Assembly (NCBI GenBank): GCA_033558025.1
Contig: JAUCEF010000125.1
Span: 1-33,637, forward strand
DNA: 33,637 bases
Origin: Phytophthora sp. 'mugwort'
Taxonomy: Eukaryota; Oomycota; Peronosporomycetes; Peronosporales; Peronosporaceae
Direction of reading: 5' to 3'
Shown here: piece by piece, positions 1-9,613 of the stretch
Numbering within the stretch: the stretch's first letter is position 1
How the letters are laid out: each line of letters opens with the position of its first letter
Position numbers and translations under genes: made by a program
Notes under the pieces: model-generated
Told to the model about the DNA's origin: nothing
What the model saw: the letters and a program-made list of their open reading frames with translations, nothing else
Database searches by the model: none

Positions 1-1690
1 GAATGTGATTTACAAGATCAAACAATGATTTTTGGATCGGATCGTAGTCGTTTTTTTTTTAAAAAACGTGGCGTTGAAGATAAATATTGTGGTCCTTTTA
101 TTAAAACAATTATGACAAGATGTATTCATTGTACACGTTGTGTACGTTTTGCTAATGAAATTTGTGGAATTGACGGTTTAGGTACAACAGGTCGTGGTAA
201 TAAAACTGAAATTAATTTTTATTCTTCAAATATTTTTAAATCCGAATTTTCTGGTAATTTAGTAGATTTATGTCCTGTTGGTGCATTAACTTCTAAACCC
301 TATACTTTTAAAGCACGTTCTTGGGAATTAAAAAAAAAGAGGGTATTGCTATTTTAGATAGTATTGGTTCAAATATTAAAATTGATATTTTTAATAATGA
401 AATTATACGTATTTTACCTAAAACTAATTTTAATATTAATAAAGAATGGATATCAGATAAAACAAGATATTTTTTTGATAGTTTAAAATATCAACGATTA
501 AAATATCCATTATTAAAAGATAATCAAAACAATTTTCATAGGATTTCTTGGTTAGATGCTCTAAATATTATTAATAAAAAATTGATAATTACAGATAGTT
601 TTAATGCTAAAAGTATTATTGGTGATTTAACTGATTTAGAATCTCTTTTTTATTAAAAAAAAATTTAAATAAATTAGGAATTTCAAATGTAAATTATGAA
701 CAATTTTTAAAAAATCGACAAATTAAGATAAATTCTGATTTAGCTTCAAATTTTTTATTTAATAATACTTTAAAATCTATTGAAGAATCTGATGTTTGTT
801 TAATAATTGGTAGTGATATTCGTCAAGAAGGTTCTATTTTAAATATTCATTTAATTAATCGTTTAAAAAAAGGAAATTTTAAAATAGCATATATCGGTAA
901 TAAAATTAATTTTACTTATCCAGTAAAACATTTAGGATTAACTTTTAAAACTTTAATAAATATTATTTTAGGAAAACATGTATTTTGTAAACAATTAAAA
1001 AAAGCAAAAAAACCTTTAATTATTATAGGTAGTAATATTTTAAATCAAAAAAATGGTTTTTTTTTATTATCAAAATTAAAAAATTTATCATTTATTAACC
1101 ATAATATTAATTTCTTTAATTTTCAAACTTCTTTAATTAATTTTTTTGAAATTACTTTTCCAAAATCATTAAATATGTTAAATAATTCAAAATTATATTA
1201 TTTATTTAATACAAATTTACAAAATAAATTAAAAATAACTAAAAATAGTTTTGTTATTTATCAAGGACATCATTTTACTAAAGATGCTCAAAATTCAAAT
1301 CTAATTTTACCTGGATTAACTTTTTTAGAAAAAAATGGAATGTATATTAATTTAGAAGGTTTTATTCAAAAAAATGAACAAATTTTAAATGTAAATATAG
1401 AACAACGTAAAGATTCTATAATTTATAGAAATCTTTATAAATTTTTATTAAATAAAAATCAATCTAAATCAGAAGCTTTTTTAAAAATTAAAGATATTTT
1501 ACCTTATTTATTAAAAAAAAAAATAAAAATTATTTATAATTTTAGTTTTAATAAAAAATTTTTAAAAATTAATATTAATTTTTTAGATTCATTAATTAAA
1601 AATAATTATTATACAAATATATTAGAACAATATTCAAAAATATTGATTAATTCTAATAAAATTTTCAAAAATCAATCAAAATTATTATGA
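1..1690 (+). CDS. nad11: NADH dehydrogenase subunit 11 (complex I 75-kDa/NuoG), 5'-partial, two indels
   Basis: Nad11 carries Fe-S clusters in the electron-input arm of complex I. Base 1 is already in frame at ECDLQDQTM, so the N-terminal 2Fe-2S region (roughly 110 residues by family comparison) lies outside the window. Visible are the 4Fe-4S motif CIHCTRC (121-141) with its downstream partner CPVGAL, then a long molybdopterin-oxidoreductase-like region. Two one-base deletions break the frame: an A9 run near 330-338, where the other repeat arm has A10, and a T6 run near 646-651, where the other arm has T7. With the other arm's run lengths the frame is open to the TGA at 1688-1690. That stop overlaps the nad1 start in ATGA, suggesting coupled translation. 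The CDS lies mostly inside inverted-repeat arm A. Identity is certain; whether the breaks are real is doubtful. Confidence 0.93.
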
Positions 1691-2667
1691 TATACACAAT
1701 TTTAAAATTTTTAATTTTCATATTACCTTTATTAATTGCTGTGGCTTATTTTACTTTAGTTGAACGTAAAATATTAGCTTCTATTCAAAGAAGAAGAGGA
1801 CCTAATGTTGTAGGTACTTTTGGATTATTACAACCATTAGCTGATGGTCTTAAATTATTCGTAAAAGAAACAATTTTACCAAGTAATGCTGATGTAATTT
1901 TATTTATATTTGCACCTATTTTAGCTTTTTTTTTAAGTCTATTAAGTTGGACAATAATACCTTTAGGTTTTGGTATGTTTTTTACTGAATTAAATATTGG
2001 TATTTTATATTTAATAGCAATTTCATCTTTAGGTGTATACGGTGTTATTATAGGTGGTTGGTCAAGTAATTCTAAATATTCGTTTTTAGGGGCTTTAAGA
2101 TCAACAGCACAAATGATTTCATATGAATTAACTATTGGGTTTTCAATTCTTTCAGTAATTGTTTGTGCAAAATCTTTAAATTTAATTTCTATTATTTGGG
2201 CACAAAAAACGGTATGGTATTGTTTTCCTCTTTTTCCTATTTTTATAATTTTTTTTATATCTTGTTTAGCAGAAACAAATCGACATCCCTTTGATTTACC
2301 TGAAGCTGAAGCTGAATTAGTTTCAGGTTATAATGTAGAATATTCTGCAATGGGTTTTGCATTATTTTTTTTAGGTGAATATGCTAATATGTTATTAATG
2401 AGTAGTTTAACTACGATTTTATTTTTAGGTGGTTGGTTAGCACCTTTCCCTTTTAGTATAAATTGTATTAATTTTTTACCCGGATCTTTTTGGTTTAGTA
2501 TTAAAATTTGTTTTTTTGTTGTTTTATTTGTAGTTGCTCGAGCTATTTTACCTCGATATCGTTATGACCAATTAATGCGTTTAGGTTGGAAAGTATTTCT
2601 ACCTTTTTCATTATCCTGGTTTTTATATACTGCAAGTATTTTAATAAGTTTTAATTGGTTAATTTAA
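1687..2667 (+). CDS. nad1: NADH dehydrogenase subunit 1 (copy in arm A)
   Basis: Nad1 (NuoH) is the membrane subunit of complex I that forms much of the quinone-access channel. The 326-residue length is normal for the family. Diagnostic blocks are [18 protein letters not shown] near residues 26-43, [20 protein letters not shown] near 197-216, and a C-terminal [13 protein letters not shown]. Hydrophobic helices run throughout. The ATG overlaps the nad11 TGA (ATGA), and nad4L begins two bases after the nad1 TAA, so nad11-nad1-nad4L looks like one transcription unit. An identical protein is encoded in arm B. Confidence 0.98.
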   Translation: MIYTILKFLIFILPLLIAVAYFTLVERKILASIQRRRGPNVVGTFGLLQPLADGLKLFVKETILPSNADVILFIFAPILAFFLSLLSWTIIPLGFGMFFTELNIGILYLIAISSLGVYGVIIGGWSSNSKYSFLGALRSTAQMISYELTIGFSILSVIVCAKSLNLISIIWAQKTVWYCFPLFPIFIIFFISCLAETNRHPFDLPEAEAELVSGYNVEYSAMGFALFFLGEYANMLLMSSLTTILFLGGWLAPFPFSINCINFLPGSFWFSIKICFFVVLFVVARAILPRYRYDQLMRLGWKVFLPFSLSWFLYTASILISFNWLI

Positions 2668-2669
2668 TT

Positions 2670-2972
2670 ATGAATATTTTAAATCATTTTATTTTTACTT
2701 TTTTTTTATTCTGTCTTGGATTATTTGGTATAATTTTAAATAGACAGAATATTATTATTATTTTAATGTCTATTGAATTATTATTATTATCAATTAATTT
2801 AAATTTTATTTATTTTGCAGTTTTAATTGATGATATAATAGGACAAGTTTTTTCTTTATTAATTTTAACAGTAGCTGCAGCAGAATCAGCTATTGGATTA
2901 GCTATTATGATTATTTTCTTTAAATTATATGGAGATATTTCAATTTATAAAATAAATTTATTATCATTATAA
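2670..2972 (+). CDS. nad4L: NADH dehydrogenase subunit 4L (copy in arm A)
   Basis: Nad4L (NuoK) is a three-helix membrane subunit of complex I. From the ATG at 2670 it is 100 residues, the normal size; an upstream in-frame TTG overlaps the end of nad1 and is unlikely to be used. Recognisable segments are GLFGIILNRQNIIIILMSIE, with the conserved membrane Glu, and AAAESAIGLAIMI, with the second conserved Glu. The last 59 bases are the first unit of a 67-bp tandem repeat, so the 3' end of this gene has been copied downstream. An identical protein is encoded in arm B. Confidence 0.97.
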   Translation: MNILNHFIFTFFLFCLGLFGIILNRQNIIIILMSIELLLLSINLNFIYFAVLIDDIIGQVFSLLILTVAAAESAIGLAIMIIFFKLYGDISIYKINLLSL

Positions 2973-3097
2973 TAAATTTATTTTCTTTAAATTATATGGA
3001 GATATTTCAATTTATAAAATAAATTTATTATCATTATAATAAATTTATTTTCTTTAAATTATATGGAGATATTTCAATTTATAAAATAAATTTATTA
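2914..3097 (+). repeat. 67-bp tandem repeat of the nad4L tail at the centre of the inverted repeat
   Basis: Units lie at 2914-2980, 2981-3047 and 3048-3097 (the last is partial). Each starts ttttctttaa and carries the last codons of nad4L, its stop and the following bases. The third unit runs into the opposite arm through a shared 15-bp AT-rich stretch at 3083-3097 that contains the palindrome aataaatttatt. Only the plus-strand side has the extra units, so the centre of the inverted repeat is asymmetric. Confidence 0.92.
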
Positions 3098-3397
3098 TAA
3101 TGATAATAAATTTATTTTATAAATTGAAATATCTCCATATAATTTAAAGAAAATAATCATAATAGCTAATCCAATAGCTGATTCTGCTGCAGCTACTGTT
3201 AAAATTAATAAAGAAAAAACTTGTCCTATTATATCATCAATTAAAACTGCAAAATAAATAAAATTTAAATTAATTGATAATAATAATAATTCAATAGACA
3301 TTAAAATAATAATAATATTCTGTCTATTTAAAATTATACCAAATAATCCAAGACAGAATAAAAAAAAAGTAAAAATAAAATGATTTAAAATATTCAT
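3095..3397 (-). CDS. nad4L: NADH dehydrogenase subunit 4L (copy in arm B)
   Basis: The protein is identical to the arm A copy (100 residues from the ATG at 3397). Twelve bases past its stop the sequence leaves the arm A counterpart and turns into the inverted tandem-repeat unit, so it lacks the normal downstream context. If the inverted repeat is real this is a second functional copy, probably kept identical by gene conversion; otherwise it is an assembly duplicate. Confidence 0.93.
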   Translation of the reverse strand: MNILNHFIFTFFLFCLGLFGIILNRQNIIIILMSIELLLLSINLNFIYFAVLIDDIIGQVFSLLILTVAAAESAIGLAIMIIFFKLYGDISIYKINLLSL

Positions 3398-3399
3398 AA

Positions 3400-4380
3400 T
3401 TAAATTAACCAATTAAAACTTATTAAAATACTTGCAGTATATAAAAACCAGGATAATGAAAAAGGTAGAAATACTTTCCAACCTAAACGCATTAATTGGT
3501 CATAACGATATCGAGGTAAAATAGCTCGAGCAACTACAAATAAAACAACAAAAAAACAAATTTTAATACTAAACCAAAAAGATCCGGGTAAAAAATTAAT
3601 ACAATTTATACTAAAAGGGAAAGGTGCTAACCAACCACCTAAAAATAAAATCGTAGTTAAACTACTCATTAATAACATATTAGCATATTCACCTAAAAAA
3701 AATAATGCAAAACCCATTGCAGAATATTCTACATTATAACCTGAAACTAATTCAGCTTCAGCTTCAGGTAAATCAAAGGGATGTCGATTTGTTTCTGCTA
3801 AACAAGATATAAAAAAAATTATAAAAATAGGAAAAAGAGGAAAACAATACCATACCGTTTTTTGTGCCCAAATAATAGAAATTAAATTTAAAGATTTTGC
3901 ACAAACAATTACTGAAAGAATTGAAAACCCAATAGTTAATTCATATGAAATCATTTGTGCTGTTGATCTTAAAGCCCCTAAAAACGAATATTTAGAATTA
4001 CTTGACCAACCACCTATAATAACACCGTATACACCTAAAGATGAAATTGCTATTAAATATAAAATACCAATATTTAATTCAGTAAAAAACATACCAAAAC
4101 CTAAAGGTATTATTGTCCAACTTAATAGACTTAAAAAAAAAGCTAAAATAGGTGCAAATATAAATAAAATTACATCAGCATTACTTGGTAAAATTGTTTC
4201 TTTTACGAATAATTTAAGACCATCAGCTAATGGTTGTAATAATCCAAAAGTACCTACAACATTAGGTCCTCTTCTTCTTTGAATAGAAGCTAATATTTTA
4301 CGTTCAACTAAAGTAAAATAAGCCACAGCAATTAATAAAGGTAATATGAAAATTAAAAATTTTAAAATTGTGTATATCAT
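3400..4380 (-). CDS. nad1: NADH dehydrogenase subunit 1 (copy in arm B)
   Basis: The protein is identical to the arm A nad1 (326 residues), with the same ATGA overlap with the upstream nad11 remnant and the same two-base gap before nad4L. With no intact nad11 in front of it on this side, expression would need a promoter inside the repeat or readthrough from the cob-side transcription unit, which runs in the same direction. Confidence 0.95.
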   Translation of the reverse strand: MIYTILKFLIFILPLLIAVAYFTLVERKILASIQRRRGPNVVGTFGLLQPLADGLKLFVKETILPSNADVILFIFAPILAFFLSLLSWTIIPLGFGMFFTELNIGILYLIAISSLGVYGVIIGGWSSNSKYSFLGALRSTAQMISYELTIGFSILSVIVCAKSLNLISIIWAQKTVWYCFPLFPIFIIFFISCLAETNRHPFDLPEAEAELVSGYNVEYSAMGFALFFLGEYANMLLMSSLTTILFLGGWLAPFPFSINCINFLPGSFWFSIKICFFVVLFVVARAILPRYRYDQLMRLGWKVFLPFSLSWFLYTASILISFNWLI

Positions 4381-5946
4381 AATAATTTTGATTGATTTTT
4401 GAAAATTTTATTAGAATTAATCAATATTTTGAATATTGTTCTAATATATTTGTATAATAATTATTTTTAATTAATGAATCTAAAAAATTAATATTAATTT
4501 TTAAAAATTTTTTATTAAAACTAAAATTATAAATAATTTTTATTTTTTTTTTTAATAAATAAGGTAAAATATCTTTAATTTTTAAAAAAGCTTCTGATTT
4601 AGATTGATTTTTATTTAATAAAAATTTATAAAGATTTCTATAAATTATAGAATCTTTACGTTGTTCTATATTTACATTTAAAATTTGTTCATTTTTTTGA
4701 ATAAAACCTTCTAAATTAATATACATTCCATTTTTTTCTAAAAAAGTTAATCCAGGTAAAATTAGATTTGAATTTTGAGCATCTTTAGTAAAATGATGTC
4801 CTTGATAAATAACAAAACTATTTTTAGTTATTTTTAATTTATTTTGTAAATTTGTATTAAATAAATAATATAATTTTGAATTATTTAACATATTTAATGA
4901 TTTTGGAAAAGTAATTTCAAAAAAATTAATTAAAGAAGTTTGAAAATTAAAGAAATTAATATTATGGTTAATAAATGATAAATTTTTTAATTTTGATAAT
5001 AAAAAAAAACCATTTTTTTGATTTAAAATATTACTACCTATAATAATTAAAGGTTTTTTTGCTTTTTTTAATTGTTTACAAAATACATGTTTTCCTAAAA
5101 TAATATTTATTAAAGTTTTAAAAGTTAATCCTAAATGTTTTACTGGATAAGTAAAATTAATTTTATTACCGATATATGCTATTTTAAAATTTCCTTTTTT
5201 TAAACGATTAATTAAATGAATATTTAAAATAGAACCTTCTTGACGAATATCACTACCAATTATTAAACAAACATCAGATTCTTCAATAGATTTTAAAGTA
5301 TTATTAAATAAAAAATTTGAAGCTAAATCAGAATTTATCTTAATTTGTCGATTTTTTAAAAATTGTTCATAATTTACATTTGAAATTCCTAATTTATTTA
5401 AATTTTTTTTTAATAAAAAAAGAGATTCTAAATCAGTTAAATCACCAATAATACTTTTAGCATTAAAACTATCTGTAATTATCAATTTTTTATTAATAAT
5501 ATTTAGAGCATCTAACCAAGAAATCCTATGAAAATTGTTTTGATTATCTTTTAATAATGGATATTTTAATCGTTGATATTTTAAACTATCAAAAAAATAT
5601 CTTGTTTTATCTGATATCCATTCTTTATTAATATTAAAATTAGTTTTAGGTAAAATACGTATAATTTCATTATTAAAAATATCAATTTTAATATTTGAAC
5701 CAATACTATCTAAAATAGCAATACCCTCTTTTTTTTTTAATTCCAAGAACGTGCTTTAAAAGTATAGGGTTTAGAAGTTAATGCACCAACAGGACATAAA
5801 TCTACTAAATTACCAGAAAATTCGGATTTAAAAATATTTGAAGAATAAAAATTAATTTCAGTTTTATTACCACGACCTGTTGTACCTAAACCGTCAATTC
5901 CACAAATTTCATTAGCAAAACGTACACAACGTGTACAATGAATACA
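4377..5946 (-). pseudogene. nad11: 5'-truncated nad11 copy in arm B
   Basis: This copy starts abruptly at the first Cys of CIHCTRC, with no start codon and no upstream 2Fe-2S domain; beyond the repeat edge the sequence is cob. One missing G near 5743 shifts the frame upstream of a 441-residue open stretch (4421-5746), and one missing A near 4434 ends that stretch 15 residues early. The long open stretch shows that the T7 and A10 runs here are the frame-keeping versions. It cannot encode a complete Nad11 whatever the status of the indels. Confidence 0.85.
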
Positions 5947-5953
5947 ATTTAAA

Positions 5954-7128
5954 TTATTTATTTTTATTTATTAAAGATTTTTTATTAATATTATAACGTA
6001 CTAAATAAGTTTCTAATTTACCTAAAAATGGTATAATTATTATAAAAAAAAAAAAATAATAAATCATACTTATAATACCAATTTCAGTATAAGGATATTC
6101 AACTGGACATTGTCCAACCCAACCTAATAATAAAAAAGCTATAACTAATAACCAATAACAAATTTTAAATATAGGTCTAAAAGCTGTACTTCTAATTTCA
6201 GATGAATTTGTAAAAGGTATTGTTAATAAAATAAGTAATGAACCAAACATAGCTATAACACCGCCAATTTTATTAGGAATAGATCTTAAAATTGCATAAA
6301 ACGGTAAAAAATACCATTCTGGTACGATATGTAAAGGTGTTTTCATTGGATTTGCTTCAATATAATTATCGGGATGACCTAATGTATTAGGATAAAAAAA
6401 ATAAAAATAAAGAAAATCAAAAATAAGATCATTAATCCAAATAAATCTTTAGTATAAAAATATGGATAAAAAGGTATATTTTCATTTTTTAATGTAATAC
6501 CTAAAGGATTATTTGAACCAACTTCATGTAATAAAATTAAATGTATCAATACGGCACCCACAATTATAAAAGGTAATGTAAAATGTAAACTAAAAAAACG
6601 ATTTAATGTTGGATTATCAACAGCAAATCCGCCCCAAAGCCAATCAACAATATCTTTTCCTATTAAGGGTATTGCAGAAAATAAATTAGTAATAACAGTT
6701 GCACCCCAAAAACTCATTTGTCCCCAAGGTAAAACATAACCCATAAAAGCTGTAGCCATCATTAAAATAAAAATAATTACACCAGAAGACCATATAGCTT
6801 CTCTTGGTGTGATATAAGAACCATAATATAAACCACGAAAAATATGAATATATACAACAATAAAAAAAAAAGATGCTCCATTTGCATGTGTATATCTAAT
6901 TAACCAACCATTATTTACATCTCTCATAATATGTTCAACACTATTAAAAGCTAAATCAATATGTGGAGTATAATGCATTGCTAAAAAAATACCTGTTAAA
7001 ATTTGTATTACTAACATAATACCAGCTAACGAACCGAATCCAAAAAAATAATTTAAATTAATAGGTGTAGGATAATCTATTAAATGATTATTAAGAATCG
7101 CAAATAATGATTTTTTATTCCATCTCAT
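5954..7128 (-). CDS. cob: Apocytochrome b, one indel in the frame
   Basis: Cytochrome b is the haem- and quinol-binding membrane core of complex III. The first part ([20 protein letters not shown], then [19 protein letters not shown]) and the second part ([20 protein letters not shown], the PEWY motif of the Qo site) lie in different frames. A T8 run near 6394-6401 would keep the frame if it were T9; the region between then reads [17 protein letters not shown], a normal family sequence. The ATG at 7128 gives MRWNKKSL, a usual start and about 391 residues; an in-frame ATG at 7158 would add ten. It follows nad9 closely on the same strand. The stop is eight bases from the inverted-repeat edge. 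Confidence 0.95.
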
Positions 7129-7175
7129 AATATGAAATGAAAAATTACCTAAAAGCAAAAATAATTAATAAAATA

Positions 7176-7742
7176 TTACATATTTATTTTATTATTCCAA
7201 GGATTATTAAATTCAAATAATCGGTATTGTTGTGATAAATTAATGGGTTCATAAACAACACGTTTTTTTAATTCATTATAAAAAATTTCTAAAAAACCAC
7301 TTAAAGGGAAATCTTTACGTAAAGGATGTCCTTCAAAACCATAATCTGTTAAAATCCGTCTTAAATCGGGATGGTATAAAAAAAAAATACCAAACATATC
7401 CCAAACTTCTCTTTCACACCAATTGGCTGATTGATATATTTTTATAATTGAATCTACCGGTTGTAATTCATTAATTATTATTTTAATTTTTAAACGACTA
7501 TTAAAACGAATACTTAATAAATTATAAATTATTTCAAAACGTTTTTTTTTATTAATATAATCTATAACACAAATTTCTGATAATACTTTAAATTGAGTAT
7601 TTGTATGATTTTTTAAAAAAAATAAAATAGGAATTAAATTTTTTGTAGAAATATTTATACATAATTCATTTTTATATAAAGTATAATTTATTATTGGTAA
7701 AATCTGTAATAAATATTGACTAAATTTTTTTAATACTTTCAT
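7176..7742 (-). CDS. nad9: NADH dehydrogenase subunit 9 (complex I 30-kDa/NuoC)
   Basis: Nad9 is a hydrophilic subunit of the peripheral arm of complex I near the quinone site. The 188-residue length is typical. The signature runs ANWCEREVWDMFGIFF, then HPDLRRILTDYGFEGHPLRK followed by DFPLSG in the C-terminal half. It starts at an ATG after a 163-bp AT-rich spacer behind atp9 and is followed 17 bases later by the first possible cob ATG. The order atp9-nad9-cob recalls stramenopile mitochondrial genomes. Confidence 0.97.
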   Translation of the reverse strand: MKVLKKFSQYLLQILPIINYTLYKNELCINISTKNLIPILFFLKNHTNTQFKVLSEICVIDYINKKKRFEIIYNLLSIRFNSRLKIKIIINELQPVDSIIKIYQSANWCEREVWDMFGIFFLYHPDLRRILTDYGFEGHPLRKDFPLSGFLEIFYNELKKRVVYEPINLSQQYRLFEFNNPWNNKINM

Positions 7743-7905
7743 AAATAAAAAATAATTATAAATATTTATAATTATAAATATTTATATATTAAAAAAATAA
7801 ATAATTTTTTTTCTAAAATAAATACTATAACCAGTATTAGTATATATATAACATAAAATACGATAAAAATTAATTTTTATCATATTTTTCAGGATTTAAT
7901 TTTAA
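7743..7905. other. atp9-nad9 spacer with palindromes
   Basis: No gene is seen. It holds a perfect 20-bp palindrome, gataaaaattaatttttatc (7862-7881), 24 bases past the atp9 stop in the minus-strand direction. It also holds a 16-bp direct repeat in tandem (attataaatatttata at 7755-7770 and 7771-7786). In RNA the palindrome would fold at the 3' side of atp9, where a processing signal would sit. Function is inferred only from position. Confidence 0.55.
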
Positions 7906-8157
<252 letters not shown>

Positions 8158-8243
8158 TTATTTAAAATATCTTAAAGAATAAACTTTTTTAGAATATTTA
8201 ATTATATAAAAAATTTTAAATTATATATAATATTATTATATAC

Positions 8244-8310
8244 TTTAACTAATTTTAAATTAAAATATAATTTTATTAAAAAAAATTATATTAAAATTAA
8301 TATAGTTAAA
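8244..8310. other. Long imperfect hairpin in the nad3-atp9 spacer
   Basis: The outer arms tttaacta (8244-8251) and tagttaaa (8303-8310) pair. Inside them aattttaa pairs with ttaaaatt, and aatataatttt (8264-8274) pairs perfectly with aaaattatatt (8282-8292) around a seven-base loop. The whole 238-bp spacer (8134-8371) shows no gene. The hairpin lies between nad3 and atp9 on the minus strand and could mark a transcript cleavage site; this is inference. Confidence 0.55.
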
Positions 8311-8371
8311 ATAATTTTATAAAAATTTTTTTAATTTAATAACAATAAATTTTTTTATATTTTTAAATAAT

Positions 8372-8725
8372 TTACCATTCTAAAGCATCACTACACCAAA
8401 TATAAATAAAACCTATAACTAATTCAACTAAAAATTCAATCATAGTCCAAAATCCCCATGAAAAATTTGAACTTAAAGTTAAAACCCAAGGAAAAATAAA
8501 AACAGCTTCTAAATCAAAAATAATAAAAAGGATAGCTACTAAATAAAATTTTACATCAAAAATTTTTCTAGCATCATCATAAGGATTAAATCCACATTCA
8601 TAGGCTGTTAACTTTTCTAAATCATCTTTTTGTTTAATTAAACTAAAAGATAAAATGAAAATTAAAATTGATAAAAATAAACTTAATATTAAGAATATAA
8701 AAATATTTGAATAATTTAATAACAT
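8372..8725 (-). CDS. nad3: NADH dehydrogenase subunit 3
   Basis: Nad3 (NuoA) is a membrane subunit of complex I next to the quinone chamber. The conserved loop KLTAYECGFNPYDDARKIFD and the helix FYLVAILFIIFDLEAVFIFP identify it. The open frame continues upstream through trnD, so the true start is the ATG at 8725 (MLLNYSN), giving 117 residues, the usual size. trnD lies 35 bases upstream and would free the mRNA 5' end when excised (tRNA punctuation). Confidence 0.97.
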   Translation of the reverse strand: MLLNYSNIFIFLILSLFLSILIFILSFSLIKQKDDLEKLTAYECGFNPYDDARKIFDVKFYLVAILFIIFDLEAVFIFPWVLTLSSNFSWGFWTMIEFLVELVIGFIYIWCSDALEW

Positions 8726-8760
8726 ATTTATAAATTTTTTTAAATATAATAAATTTAAAC

Positions 8761-8833
8761 GGAAAAAACGGGACTTGAACCCGCGACTTATAGCGTGACA
8801 AGCTACCACTCTAACCAACTGAGCTATTTTTCC
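8761..8833 (-). tRNA. trnD: tRNA-Asp (GUC)
   Basis: A complete cloverleaf on the minus strand: acceptor ggaaaaa/tttttcc, anticodon stem gtagc/gctat, loop ttgtcac with anticodon GTC, T-loop ttcaagt. It lies between atp6 and nad3. Confidence 0.96.
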
Positions 8834-8869
8834 AATATAAAATATTATATCTTATTTTTGTATATTTTA

Positions 8870-9589
8870 TTAATGTAAATTTAAAGCATCATTTATATAC
8901 ATACACGTTAAAATCGTAAACACATATGCCTGAATTAAAGCTACAGCAATTTCTAAACCAACCAATAATACAATAATTATTAATGGAATAAAATGTGCCA
9001 TAAAAATAAAACTATTTACATTTAACATAGCCCAAGCAAAACCTGCAATTACTTTTAATAAAGTATGTCCAGCCATCATATTTGCAAATAATCGTACAGG
9101 TAAACTAATTACACGAAAAATGTATGAAACTAATTCAATAGGTACTAAGATGGGAACTAATGCTATACTTGCACCACTAGGTAATAATAAATTTAAAAAA
9201 TTAAATTTATGTTTTTTAATTCCAATTAAATTAAAACCTAAATAAATTGTTAATGCTAAAGTAAACGTAATAATTAAATGACTTGTTATAGTAAAACTGT
9301 ATGGAATCATTCCTATTAAATTACATAATAAAATAAAAAAAAAAACAACAAAAATTAATGAAACAAAATATTTACCAGCTTTTCCTATACTAGAATAAGT
9401 TAATTCAATTGTAATATTAAAAATCATTTCAAAAATTTGTTGAAAACGTGTTGGAATAAATTTAGTTTTTATACATGTAAATATATATAAATAAACTAAA
9501 CCTATTACTAAAATTAAAGAAGCATTAGTAAATACAAAAGGTATTTGAAAAATAGGTAAAATTTCAAATTGTTCTAAAGGACTAACCAT
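8870..9589 (-). CDS. atp6: ATP synthase subunit a
   Basis: Subunit a forms the proton half-channels next to the c ring. It has 239 residues from ATG and several membrane helices. The block SLPVRLFANMMAGHTLLKV holds the essential Arg, and the C-terminal helix reads ALIQAYVFTILTCMYINDA. The N terminus MVSPLEQFEI is typical. It lies between cox3 (24 bases upstream) and trnD on the same strand. Confidence 0.98.
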   Translation of the reverse strand: MVSPLEQFEILPIFQIPFVFTNASLILVIGLVYLYIFTCIKTKFIPTRFQQIFEMIFNITIELTYSSIGKAGKYFVSLIFVVFFFILLCNLIGMIPYSFTITSHLIITFTLALTIYLGFNLIGIKKHKFNFLNLLLPSGASIALVPILVPIELVSYIFRVISLPVRLFANMMAGHTLLKVIAGFAWAMLNVNSFIFMAHFIPLIIIVLLVGLEIAVALIQAYVFTILTCMYINDALNLH

Positions 9590-9613
9590 AAAAATTATTA
9601 ATTTTTTAATAAA

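Larger units (their letters stand above)
121..2984 (+). repeat. Inverted repeat arm A (2864 bp)
   Basis: Position p in this arm pairs with 6067-p in the arm at 3083-5946. It contains most of nad11, all of nad1 and all of nad4L. Homology starts at the codon for the first Cys of CIHCTRC in nad11 (base 120 differs between arms) and ends 12 bases past the nad4L stop. The only differences I found between arms are four one-base indels, two missing bases in each arm, so the arm lengths are equal. Large inverted repeats are known in several stramenopile mtDNAs, notably oomycetes. An assembly or library foldback artefact is the alternative. Confidence 0.9.
3083..5946 (-). repeat. Inverted repeat arm B (2864 bp)
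   Basis: This is the reverse complement of 121-2984. The 98 bp at 2985-3082 separate the arms. The outer edge lies only seven bases from the end of cob, so cob and the truncated nad11 abut. Compared with arm A, this arm lacks one G in a GG(G) run at 5743-5744 and one A in an A4/A5 run near 4433-4436. It has the longer, frame-keeping runs at the other two differing positions. Confidence 0.9.

Noticed and set aside
3033..3034. Covalently closed hairpin telomere at the repeat axis
   Set aside because: Sequences beyond the two arms differ (nad11 5' part versus cob), whereas a hairpin end would stay complementary indefinitely.
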